Origin: Candidatus Nealsonbacteria bacterium RIFOXYB1_FULL_40_15
GTDB taxonomy: Bacteria; Patescibacteriota; Minisyncoccia; Minisyncoccales; GWA2-38-27
DNA length: 47,524 nucleotides
Reading direction: 5' to 3'
NCBI GenBank assembly: GCA_001821555.1
Contig: MHMM01000004.1
Coordinates: 1 to 47,524, forward strand
How positions within the stretch are numbered: the stretch's first letter is position 1; each line of letters begins with the position of its first letter. This document shows positions 7,499 through 14,947 of the stretch, piece by piece. The notes below the pieces were generated by a model that did not search any database, was not told the origin of the DNA, and saw nothing but the letters and a program-made list of their open reading frames with translations. The translations under genes were made by a program, and so were the position numbers.

Positions 7499-7584
7499 TA
7501 AAAATATAAAGCCGCAACGCCTGTGCAACATTGCGGCTTTTTATGGAGGCCTGTGGCAATCACAGGGAAAATACGCGTCGTGCT
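7499..7584 (-). ncRNA. Candidate small RNA with exposed CCUCC and terminator
   Basis: A promoter at 7591-7619 predicts an RNA of about 86 nt from 7584. It folds as hairpin 1 (CCTGTG / CACAGG, 7550-7566), an unpaired stretch containing CCUCC (7549-7545) plus CAUAAAAA, then a perfect 10-bp terminator stem (AAAGCCGCAA / TTGCGGCTTT, 7508-7540) followed by TATATTTTT. No open reading frame of note lies inside. CCUCC is complementary to Shine-Dalgarno GGAGG. Alternatively it is an attenuated leader of the deacetylase gene. Confidence 0.55.
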
Positions 7585-7590
7585 GATCTT

Positions 7591-7619
7591 ACTATACCGC
7601 AACACAATGTTTTAGTCAA
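7591..7619 (-). promoter_or_regulatory. Promoter of the candidate small RNA
   Basis: Minus strand TTGACT (7619-7614), 17-bp spacer, TATAGT (7596-7591). Predicted start at about 7584. Confidence 0.7.
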
Positions 7620-7628
7620 TAGCGGCTG

Positions 7629-7781
7629 TTATTTTTTCACCCTCTCATGGAGATACTCGTTTATTCTCCCCTTTCCCTTACATTTATGGCATTTTCCGTT
7701 TTTGCATACGGAGCACCCCTGACCATTGCAGTTTCTGCAATTTCCGGACCCATTGCAGGTCGGACAGGTTTTATCATCCAT
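7629..7781 (-). CDS. Cysteine-rich mini-protein, 50 aa (DnaJ zinc-finger-like)
   Basis: Small gene 21 nt after typA with a clear AAGGAG ribosome binding site. Its 50 residues include eight Cys in CPTC, CRNC, CSVC and CHKC pairs with Gly spacing (CPTCNGSGNC, CHKCKGKGR). This is the CxxCxGxG layout of the DnaJ central zinc domain, shrunk to one compact unit that could bind two zinc ions. No J-domain is present. Role unknown; a small RNA- or protein-binding zinc protein is plausible. Confidence 0.7.
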   Translation of the reverse strand: MDDKTCPTCNGSGNCRNCNGQGCSVCKNGKCHKCKGKGRINEYLHERVKK

Positions 7782-7802
7782 AGAAAATTCTCCTTAAAAG
7801 AA

Positions 7803-9614
7803 CTATGGGTTATCTCTTTTTGCTTTTTTCGCTTCTATTTCAGTCAGATAAAGCTTTCTTATTCTTATGCTTTTAGGAGTCACTTCAACTAGCTCGTCCT
7901 CTCCTATAAACTTTAAAGCATCCTCAAGCTCCATTGTCTTGGGAATATTAAAATGCTCCGACACTCCCTCTCCTTTGGATCTCATATTTGAGAGATGCTT
8001 TTCTTTGCAGACGTTTACCCTTATATCCCCTCCTTTGGAATTCTGCCCGACAACCTGCCCCTCATAAACATTGACTCCCGGCCCGAAAAAGAGAATTCCT
8101 CTGTCCTGGACGTTTCTTAAACCGTAAAGGTTGGTAGGCCCTGTTTCATGAGCCACAAGAGAACCGTGAATTTTATCTTTCCATCCTCCGGGATCTTTTG
8201 CATATTCGTGAAAGCATGTATTTATAATTCCAAGCCCCTTGGTGTCCGTTAGAAAATCGCTCCTGTAGCCGAGTAAGCCCTTTGTAGGAATTAAGAACTC
8301 CAAAAAAGCTATGCCGTCTTGAGTTTTCATATCCTTAAGCTCTGCTTTTCTCGTTCCTAGCTTCTCAAGAACTACTCCTTGGTATATTTCAGGAACTTCT
8401 ATAAAAACTTTCTCAAAAGGAACCGTCCTTTCCCCTTTTATTTCTTTTTCTATGACCTTAGGCATAGAAACCTGAAACTCATAACCCTCTCTCCTCATTC
8501 TTTCTATTAAAATTGAAAGGTGGAGCTCCCCTCTTCCCGATACTGCCCATTTCCCATCGGGCATTCCTTCAATTCTTAAAGCCACGTCTGTTTCCAATTC
8601 CTTGAACAGCCGTTCTTTTATCTGGCGAGATGTGGTATACTGCCCCTCTTTTCCCTTAAAAGGAGAGTCATTGACCATAAAAACCATTTTCACTGTGGGC
8701 TCTTCCACATCTATCAGAGGCAATGGCTTAGCATCTGAAGAGTCTGCAATCGTTTCTCCTATGTTTGCTTCGGGGATTCCGGCCAAAGCCGCTATGTCTC
8801 CCGCTGAAACTTCTTCAACTTCAACCCTGTTCAGTCCCGAATAAGTCATAAGAGAAATTAATTTGCGCTTTTTTATAACCCCATTCCTGTCTATATGGGC
8901 TACCTCTTGGCCTTTTTTTATTTTTCCGTTATGAACTCTCCCGATGACAATCCTTCCCTTGAAATCATCTCCTGCCAGAGAAGTAATAAGGAGCTGGAGA
9001 GGTTCTTTAGGATCTCCCAAGGGAGCAGGAATATGTTTCATGATTTCCTCAAAAACAGGAAATATGTCTTTCATTTTGGAAATATCAGCATCTTTTCCTG
9101 CTTTTCCTTCTTTTCCGGAAGCGTAAACAACAGGAAAATTCAAAGAATTCTCCCCTGCTCCCAGGTCTAAGAATAAATCCATTGTTGCATTCAAGGCATA
9201 ATCAGGCCTTGCTCCTTTTTTGTCTATTTTGTTTATAACAACTATTATCTTGTGCCCCATTTTCAAAGCTTTCTTCAAAACAAATCTTGTCTGGGGCATA
9301 GGACCTTCTTTGGCGTCAACCAAAAGAAGGCATCCGTCAGCCATATTCAAAACTCTTTCCACTTCTCCGCCAAAATCAGCATGGCCAGGCGTATCTATTA
9401 TGTTTATTTTTACATCTCCATACATAACAGAAGCATTCTTTGAAAATATTGTAATCCCTCTTTCCCTTTCTATTTCGTTGCTGTCCATTATGCATTCTTT
9501 TCCGACTAAATCCTTGCTTAAATTGCTTTTTGACTGCCTAAGCAAAGAATCCACGAGAGTTGTCTTTCCGTGGTCCACATGGGCTATTATTGCTATATTT
9601 CTTATATCTTCCAT
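7803..9614 (-). CDS. typA: Ribosome-associated translational GTPase TypA/BipA
   Basis: 603-aa GTPase of the EF-G/LepA superfamily that helps 50S assembly and stress growth. Motifs: AHVDHGKTT (P-loop), RERGITI (switch I), DTPGHADF and NKID near the N-terminus. The BipA-type C-terminal half contains RGELHLSILIERMRREG and GLLGYRSDFLTDT. Length and domain order are normal. No ribosome binding site precedes ATG 9614, and a clear leaderless -10 is not seen either. Confidence 0.96.
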   Translation of the reverse strand: MEDIRNIAIIAHVDHGKTTLVDSLLRQSKSNLSKDLVGKECIMDSNEIERERGITIFSKNASVMYGDVKINIIDTPGHADFGGEVERVLNMADGCLLLVDAKEGPMPQTRFVLKKALKMGHKIIVVINKIDKKGARPDYALNATMDLFLDLGAGENSLNFPVVYASGKEGKAGKDADISKMKDIFPVFEEIMKHIPAPLGDPKEPLQLLITSLAGDDFKGRIVIGRVHNGKIKKGQEVAHIDRNGVIKKRKLISLMTYSGLNRVEVEEVSAGDIAALAGIPEANIGETIADSSDAKPLPLIDVEEPTVKMVFMVNDSPFKGKEGQYTTSRQIKERLFKELETDVALRIEGMPDGKWAVSGRGELHLSILIERMRREGYEFQVSMPKVIEKEIKGERTVPFEKVFIEVPEIYQGVVLEKLGTRKAELKDMKTQDGIAFLEFLIPTKGLLGYRSDFLTDTKGLGIINTCFHEYAKDPGGWKDKIHGSLVAHETGPTNLYGLRNVQDRGILFFGPGVNVYEGQVVGQNSKGGDIRVNVCKEKHLSNMRSKGEGVSEHFNIPKTMELEDALKFIGEDELVEVTPKSIRIRKLYLTEIEAKKAKRDNP

Positions 9615-9620
9615 ATAATT

Positions 9621-9646
9621 AAAAAACTGCAGCCGAAGAACTGTAG
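9621..9646 (-). terminator. Possible weak terminator upstream of typA
   Basis: Minus strand stem CTACAG / CTGCAG with one A-C mismatch, then TTTTTTAATTAT. It would end the bL25-transglycosylase transcript. Confidence 0.35.
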
Positions 9647-9662
9647 AATAAGAAGCTTAAAG

Positions 9663-11066
9663 CTACTTTATCTTCTGGATATCCGCCTCGTATTGCTTGG
9701 TCAAAGCCATAACCGGGTATCCATAATCTCTCAAATAAACGTTTTTATTCTTAGATTGATACCATCCGGGACCGGCGAAATAGCTCAAAGCGGCATTCAA
9801 TTCTCCCTCATAGTTTTGTTTCTTGGCTCCGTAGCCAGAGAGATATAGGCCCGCGGCCAAGAAAGCATCTCTAATATTCCATGGATCGGCAGGCTTTCCG
9901 TTTATTTCTGCGAGTCTTTCCCTGTATATTATCCATGTTCTAGGTATAAATTGGGCAGGCCCCATAGCCCCTCCCCAGCCATAGCTCATAGGGCAAGAGA
10001 CGGGAGTGGCGTAAGGATCTCTTCCCAATTCCTGGGTTATTGTGAGGAAATGCTTAATATCATTAGTCGGACTCATTACTTTTGAAACCACCTTTCCGGA
10101 CTTGATAACAATTCCCGATCCCGTGGCAGGATCTTTCAAATAACATTGTCCGACATTTTTACCCAAATTTGATTCTTGGGTCAGTATTGCCAGCAGAAAA
10201 GCGGGCCTCACTCCGGTTAATTGCTCTACCTGCTTTGCTATTTCATAGGCCTCTCCAAATGTAGGAGCCTTGGAAACGCCTATAAGATCAAATATCCTGG
10301 CTCTTATTTCAGACGCCTTCTTATCAACCTCCTGTTTCTGGGAAAGGTATTTCTGATATTCCTGCTCTGTCAGTTTTAAATACTGCTCTTGTTCTTTTTT
10401 TGCCTTGTCTGATTCTTGCTTTTGAAGAGTTTGTATTTCAACCATTCTTTCTAGGTCTCCTTTTTCTTCGTCAAGCGAAGTCTTTTGCCCCTCTAAATTT
10501 CCTTTCAGCATTTTTATGGTGGATAAAAACTCTTTTCCCTTAAGGTTTAATCTCTCTAGAGCGACGACGTTATCAAAAAATCCTGAAAGATTATCTTCTG
10601 CAAACATAATTTCCACTATCGGTCTCTGGTCTTCCTCGTTAATCTGCCTCAAAACAGCAGAAAGATTCTTCTTTTGTTCTTCTATTTTTTCATTGGTTTT
10701 TTCTATTGAAAGCTCTGTGTCTCCTATTTGAATCGTCAGGTCCGTGATTATAAGGTTGCTTTGCTTTATCTGATAATTTAGATTCTGTATTTTCTTTTGC
10801 AAAGAGGATATCTTGCTCTGGAGAGTTTTCTTTTCTTCCCCTGTTTTACTTAAATCCTCTGCTATTTCACTGCTTAAGTTTGCGTAATAAGATTCGCATT
10901 TTTCAAGAAGCTTCCTGCAGTCAGCAGAACTTAAAGTCTTGCAGCTACTCTCTATAGCCGATATTTCGCAGGTTTTTGAAAGATCTTCTTGAGAATAAGA
11001 AAAACCCGGCAAGAATAAAGCCAGGGCTATTGAAAATAATACTGTTTTTTTGATTATTGTCCTCAT
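9663..11066 (-). CDS. Secreted coiled-coil lytic transglycosylase
   Basis: 467-aa protein with signal peptide (KKTVLFSIALALFLPGFSYS). Long coiled coils lie at about residues 65-130 and 180-255, as in EnvC-like hydrolase regulators. The C-terminal domain, about 275-460, is of the lytic transglycosylase type: catalytic Glu in LLAILTQESNLG, then SYGWGGAMGPAQFIP and LNAALSYFAGPGWY. It should cleave peptidoglycan glycan strands outside the membrane during growth or division. The ATG overlaps the bL25 stop by 4 nt. Confidence 0.85.
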   Translation of the reverse strand: MRTIIKKTVLFSIALALFLPGFSYSQEDLSKTCEISAIESSCKTLSSADCRKLLEKCESYYANLSSEIAEDLSKTGEEKKTLQSKISSLQKKIQNLNYQIKQSNLIITDLTIQIGDTELSIEKTNEKIEEQKKNLSAVLRQINEEDQRPIVEIMFAEDNLSGFFDNVVALERLNLKGKEFLSTIKMLKGNLEGQKTSLDEEKGDLERMVEIQTLQKQESDKAKKEQEQYLKLTEQEYQKYLSQKQEVDKKASEIRARIFDLIGVSKAPTFGEAYEIAKQVEQLTGVRPAFLLAILTQESNLGKNVGQCYLKDPATGSGIVIKSGKVVSKVMSPTNDIKHFLTITQELGRDPYATPVSCPMSYGWGGAMGPAQFIPRTWIIYRERLAEINGKPADPWNIRDAFLAAGLYLSGYGAKKQNYEGELNAALSYFAGPGWYQSKNKNVYLRDYGYPVMALTKQYEADIQKIK

Positions 11067-11704
11067 TTTTCTCCCTCTTGCTTTTCTTCTTCTGAAACTT
11101 CCTCTTTCTTTTCAGCAGATTCTACTTTTTCAACATCCTCTTCAATGGGCTTTTCAAGCTCTTCTTCTACTTTTTCGGGGGCTGCCACCATCGCCACTAT
11201 GTCTTCGGGATTTTTTGAAACAGAAACATTGGCGGGCAAAGCCAAGTCTTTTACCAAGATTTCATCTTCAAATGTCTTTAGATTTGAAATATCCACCTTA
11301 ATTTCGTGGGGCAAATTCTGGGGGAGAGCTTTCACTTCTATTTCCTGAATCTCTTTGACTAAGGTTCCTCCTAGCTCCTTGACTGCCGGAGATTCTCCTT
11401 CAAAGATTATTTCTACCGAAGCTTCTACTTCCTCGGTTAATATCGGCTGGTAAAAATCAACGTGAATGAAGCTGTTTGTCAAGGGATCAAGGTCTGTTCC
11501 GTATATAAGAACTGGGTATTCTTTTCCCGAAACAACCACATTAATAAGAGAGCTTTCTCCCGCTTCGTTATAAAGTTTTTCAAATTCTTTGGCGTTTATC
11601 TCCAAAGAGATATTCTTAACTTCAGGCCCATACAAAACAGCAGGAACGAAGCCTTGCTTCCTCTTCATGCCCGGCTCTCTTTTTTCAGCCTCTATGTTAA
11701 GCAT
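11063..11704 (-). CDS. rplY: 50S ribosomal protein bL25 (CTC form)
   Basis: Binds 5S rRNA. The 213-aa product has the N-terminal L25 domain (MLNIEAEKREPGMKRK, VPAVLYGP) and the C-terminal TL5/CTC beta domain, ending in a Glu/Lys-rich tail of about 40 residues. A TAGAAT hexamer lies 6 nt before the ATG with TTGCCC 17 bp further up. The hexamer overlaps the last codons of the ferredoxin gene, so read-through from the upstream operon is also possible. Confidence 0.93.
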   Translation of the reverse strand: MLNIEAEKREPGMKRKQGFVPAVLYGPEVKNISLEINAKEFEKLYNEAGESSLINVVVSGKEYPVLIYGTDLDPLTNSFIHVDFYQPILTEEVEASVEIIFEGESPAVKELGGTLVKEIQEIEVKALPQNLPHEIKVDISNLKTFEDEILVKDLALPANVSVSKNPEDIVAMVAAPEKVEEELEKPIEEDVEKVESAEKKEEVSEEEKQEGEK

Positions 11705-11708
11705 AGGG

Positions 11709-11921
11709 CTATTCTAGCATAATGCAACGGACTGGGCAAGAGTCTTGAGCTTGTTTATTGCATTCTTCTTCTTTTTCAACCACTAATTCGTAAAAATCCC
11801 CCATTAATTCCCCTCCTATGGGCCTTGCCTTTCCGTCTTCTGCAAATTCCCATCTTTTAGGGCAGACAGAAACGCATACTCCGCATCCTATGCATTTTTT
11901 ATGTTCTTGTTTTATTTTCAT
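11709..11921 (-). CDS. Ferredoxin, single [4Fe-4S] type
   Basis: 70-aa electron carrier with CIGCGVCVSVCP (three clustered Cys) and CPVRC near the C-terminus supplying the fourth ligand. This is the Bacillus/Thermotoga-type one-cluster ferredoxin. It is the last gene of the glycolysis/acetate operon, 7 nt after the pilin-like gene. No partner oxidoreductase is present in the window. Confidence 0.88.
   Translation of the reverse strand: MKIKQEHKKCIGCGVCVSVCPKRWEFAEDGKARPIGGELMGDFYELVVEKEEECNKQAQDSCPVRCIMLE
11711..11716 (-). promoter_or_regulatory. -10 hexamer for leaderless rplY
   Basis: TAGAAT, 6 nt (AGCCCT) before ATG 11704, with TTGCCC at a 17-bp spacing. It overlaps the ferredoxin stop region. 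Confidence 0.5.
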
Positions 11922-11928
11922 ATAATCT

Positions 11929-12666
11929 CTAATCTATTATAGTTCCATCATATACCATAATTTCGTCTAATTTTCCAGTAAAAACAGAGAACCCTCCGAA
12001 ATAGATTCTATAATTAGGAGTATTTCTTATCGGTCCCGAACAACTACTGCTAAATCCTATTTCCCTTCCGTCTATAAAAATTTTAAAAATATTAACGCCG
12101 TCATAAGTCATAAGAAAATGATGCCATTTTCCGCTTCCTAAATGAGTAGTAGAATATTGTATAAAGCATACTTCATTGTTTGCTGTGTATAAAAACGAAG
12201 TAAGCAATCCGGCATCATTTTTAATATAATAATCTATATGGACTTGAGAATTTGGGTTACATCTTAAAACGGGGGTTGTATTGCCCATCCAATCAATATT
12301 TATCATAAACTGAATCGTAAGAGCGCCTGTTTTAGAGTCCAGCTTGGAAGAAGGATTTGCATAAATTCTTCCGTTTTGAATATTCAGGGCTCTTCCAAAA
12401 ATTCCATTTGTATAAGTTATGCCCGTCCCCGAAAAAACTATCCCGTTTCCAGATTCATCTATCAAAGAATCATTTGAAAACCCTAAATTTGAAATGGATT
12501 CTGATCCGATGCGACTATGAACGCTTCTGTGAAATACCTGAAGTTTGGCTATTTCGGCTTTCTCCCTGGCCGATCTTAAAGAAACAAAGATAATAGCCGC
12601 AAGCAGCCCGATTATAGAAATAACTACTAATAATTCTATTAGCGTAAAAGCTGACTTTCTATTCAT
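11929..12666 (-). CDS. Prepilin-like protein with LamG-type domain
   Basis: 245-aa protein with a class III prepilin leader MNRKSAFTLIELLVVI (cleavage before Phe, Glu at +5) and a helix to about residue 35. The rest is a concanavalin/LamG-3-like fold: GRALNIQNGRIYA, GALTIQFMIN, GKWHHFLMTYDG, FKIFIDGREIG and KLDEIMVYDG. It is probably exported and assembled by a type IV pilus machine as a minor pilin or adhesin. Prepilin peptidase and assembly ATPase are not in the window. Confidence 0.85.
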   Translation of the reverse strand: MNRKSAFTLIELLVVISIIGLLAAIIFVSLRSAREKAEIAKLQVFHRSVHSRIGSESISNLGFSNDSLIDESGNGIVFSGTGITYTNGIFGRALNIQNGRIYANPSSKLDSKTGALTIQFMINIDWMGNTTPVLRCNPNSQVHIDYYIKNDAGLLTSFLYTANNEVCFIQYSTTHLGSGKWHHFLMTYDGVNIFKIFIDGREIGFSSSCSGPIRNTPNYRIYFGGFSVFTGKLDEIMVYDGTIID

Positions 12667-12670
12667 CTTG

Positions 12671-13114
12671 CTACTTTACTATAAAGTTATTTGAAAAAAA
12701 GCTTTCTTGTTCTTTGAATTTTTCATTTACAGAGCATCCGAGACAAGCTGATATTTGGATCCTATGGGGGCCGGAATTGATATTGGGAAGAACTATCTCA
12801 AAAGCTTTCTTATCATCAGGATCTATGCATTTTTCAACCATATCCTCCTTATTGCATTCCTCATAATTGTAATTGAGCCAGTCTCCATTTTTCTTTTGCA
12901 ACATATAGGGGTAGCAAGACGAAAAGCATATTCTATCTTTCTTATGGTTTTCAATTTTAATCTTCAGAGAATCTCCCGCAGAATACTCAGATTTATCTGT
13001 TAGGATAAGAACATTCTCTGCTTCCGCCTTTTTGGGAAGATAAAAAGAAACGACAACAAGAATAATGATAAATGCAAGGCCTGAAAGAATGATGTAGAAA
13101 TCTTTCTTTTCCAT
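12671..13114 (-). CDS. Membrane-anchored extracytoplasmic protein, 147 aa
   Basis: Family not recognised with confidence. The N-terminal helix (about residues 7-27) is followed by a beta-rich extracytoplasmic domain (NVLILTDKSEYSAGDSLKIKIEN, resembling Ig-like or BsuPI-type folds) with six Cys (CFSSC, ECNKE, KCID, CLGC), possibly disulphide-linked. It sits between aldolase (1-nt overlap) and the prepilin-like gene. Confidence 0.65.
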   Translation of the reverse strand: MEKKDFYIILSGLAFIIILVVVSFYLPKKAEAENVLILTDKSEYSAGDSLKIKIENHKKDRICFSSCYPYMLQKKNGDWLNYNYEECNKEDMVEKCIDPDDKKAFEIVLPNINSGPHRIQISACLGCSVNEKFKEQESFFSNNFIVK

Positions 13115-13947
13115 TATATTTTGTTAAAACTGCCGAATATTTTAATTTTCTCTTCGACCTTTTTCTGAACCGCTTTTTGGGCAAATTCTAATACATTATA
13201 CGGCTTTTGCTCTCCTTCTTTTATCCTTAAGGATATTTCTTCGGCCCATGCAGACCTTATTTCAGTATTTACATTAATCTTCACTATGCCTAAACTTATA
13301 GCTTTTTTGAGCTGTTGCTCATCTATTCCTGATCCTCCGTGCAAAACCAAAAATGCATCCGTCAAAGAAGCGATCTTTTCAAGTCTTTCAAAATCCAATG
13401 AGGGTAATCCGGCATAAACCCCGTGGGCAGAACCTATCGCAATCGCAAGACTATCCACTTTTGTTTTTTTTACGAATTCTTCGGCCTGTTCAGGATCAGT
13501 AAGACTTTCTTTATTCACAACTAAGATTTCTTTGTGAACGGAAGAATCTCCGGATATGACACCTATTTCTCCCTCGGTAAGAACTTTCTTTTTAGAAGCA
13601 TATCCTACAACTTTCTTCGTAATCCTTATATTTTCACTAAAAGAAAGTTTTGAACCGTCAAAGTGCACTGCAGAATACCCGCATTTTACCGCCTCTTTTA
13701 TCCAATCCAAATTTTTTCCGTGATCAAGATTCAAAAAAGCATTCTTAGCATTCTTAGCTAGAAAAGATATTGTCTCTAGCCCCAAATATCTGCTCTCCCC
13801 CTCCGAAGTGCCTAATATGACAGGACTTTTCATGTTTTCTGAAGCTACCAAAATGCCCCTAAGCTGATCTAGCGTGGAAAAATTAAACTGCCCTATGGCC
13901 CACTTTTCCTTTTTAGCTTTTTTAAGATAATATTTTAGATTTTGCAT
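13114..13947 (-). CDS. fba: Class II fructose-bisphosphate aldolase
   Basis: 277-aa zinc-dependent aldolase splitting fructose 1,6-bisphosphate into two triose phosphates. Seen: LNLDHGK (catalytic Asp and zinc His), VHFDGS, TEGEIG, AIGSAHGVY and VLHGGSG (zinc His residues), and KINVNTEIR. The start MQNLKYYLKKAKK at 13947 fits the family; an ATG at 13968 would add seven residues. It overlaps the PfkB kinase gene by 13 nt, which supports consecutive glycolytic steps. GatY/KbaY-type specificity is possible. Confidence 0.87.
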   Translation of the reverse strand: MQNLKYYLKKAKKEKWAIGQFNFSTLDQLRGILVASENMKSPVILGTSEGESRYLGLETISFLAKNAKNAFLNLDHGKNLDWIKEAVKCGYSAVHFDGSKLSFSENIRITKKVVGYASKKKVLTEGEIGVISGDSSVHKEILVVNKESLTDPEQAEEFVKKTKVDSLAIAIGSAHGVYAGLPSLDFERLEKIASLTDAFLVLHGGSGIDEQQLKKAISLGIVKINVNTEIRSAWAEEISLRIKEGEQKPYNVLEFAQKAVQKKVEEKIKIFGSFNKI

Positions 13948-14945
13948 TTGCAGTTTTCTCCCAGGCACAATTCTTTTTTAATTTCTGCTTTTTTGAACGG
14001 CTGTCCCTTTCTTAAAAGGCCTTCTTTGGCTCCCCACATCTTTAGACAAGATACGCTGTTAGCCATTCCAAGCTGAATGGATTTTTCTATGTCTCCATTA
14101 GAACGGATGAACCCCGAAACGAATCCTGATCCAAAAGCATCTCCGGCTCCCGTATTGTCTATTATCTTCTCTTTTGTCCCCCCTGTTGAATAAAGAAGCT
14201 TTCCGTCCGAAACCGAAAGTCCTTCCGGGCCCTTCGTCATTATGGCGATGCCGGGACAAATATCATCTATTTTTCTAAAGATTTCCTTTTCTTTATTATA
14301 CGGCAATCCAGTCAAAATAGAAGCTTCCTCTTGATTAAGAATCAAAACATCAACCTTCTCTATTATTTTTAAAAGCTCTTCTTTAGGCAGAGAAAGCTGT
14401 GAATTGCCGGGATTAAAGGATATTCTTATGCCGTTTTTATGGGCAAACCCGACTATATCCTTAGTAATCCTGGCCAGGTTTCCAGATAAAGGGGCCAGGT
14501 AAAACCATTTGGCTTCTCTGATTTTTTCCCATTCTATGTCCTTTTTCTTAAGAAGTTCTGACGCTCCCCTATAGACAAGAATTGTTCTTTCGTCTCCGGT
14601 ATTTATCTTAATAACAACTGAATAGTTAGTCGGCTTCTCTTTTGTTTTAGGAACAAGAGCATAAATTCCCTTCTTTTTTAATTCTTCTAAAACCTGCTGT
14701 CCTGGAATATCGTTCCCGACCATTCCGCAAAAAACAGTTTTAAATCCCTGAAGAGCAAAGGTGGCTGCCGTATTGGTCCCTCCGCCCCCGGAAAAAGAGA
14801 ATATTTCCTCTATGTCTATTTTTGATCCTAAATTAAAGCAAATTCCTTTTTCAGAAATAAATTCTTTGCTCCTTACGGCAGATATGTTCTTAGATCTCAT
14901 AAACACATCCCAGCTTGCCGATCCAAATGTTGCTATGTCAACCAT
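13935..14945 (-). CDS. PfkB-family sugar kinase
   Basis: 336-aa ribokinase-fold kinase. GGGGTNTAATFALQG is the substrate-binding glycine motif, and DNTGAGDAFGSGF holds the catalytic Asp and anion hole. The location directly before aldolase suggests it phosphorylates fructose 6-phosphate (a PfkB-type phosphofructokinase), but ribokinase or another sugar kinase cannot be excluded. The C-terminus is Cys-rich (LCLGENCKCK). It begins 2 nt after ppsA. Confidence 0.8.
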   Translation of the reverse strand: MVDIATFGSASWDVFMRSKNISAVRSKEFISEKGICFNLGSKIDIEEIFSFSGGGGTNTAATFALQGFKTVFCGMVGNDIPGQQVLEELKKKGIYALVPKTKEKPTNYSVVIKINTGDERTILVYRGASELLKKKDIEWEKIREAKWFYLAPLSGNLARITKDIVGFAHKNGIRISFNPGNSQLSLPKEELLKIIEKVDVLILNQEEASILTGLPYNKEKEIFRKIDDICPGIAIMTKGPEGLSVSDGKLLYSTGGTKEKIIDNTGAGDAFGSGFVSGFIRSNGDIEKSIQLGMANSVSCLKMWGAKEGLLRKGQPFKKAEIKKELCLGENCKCKI

Positions 14946-14947
14946 AA

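Noticed and set aside
6689-7531. Longer polysaccharide deacetylase start at 7531
   Set aside because: The extra 26 residues would be read from the terminator hairpin and have no family support; MKKSIF gives a normal membrane anchor.
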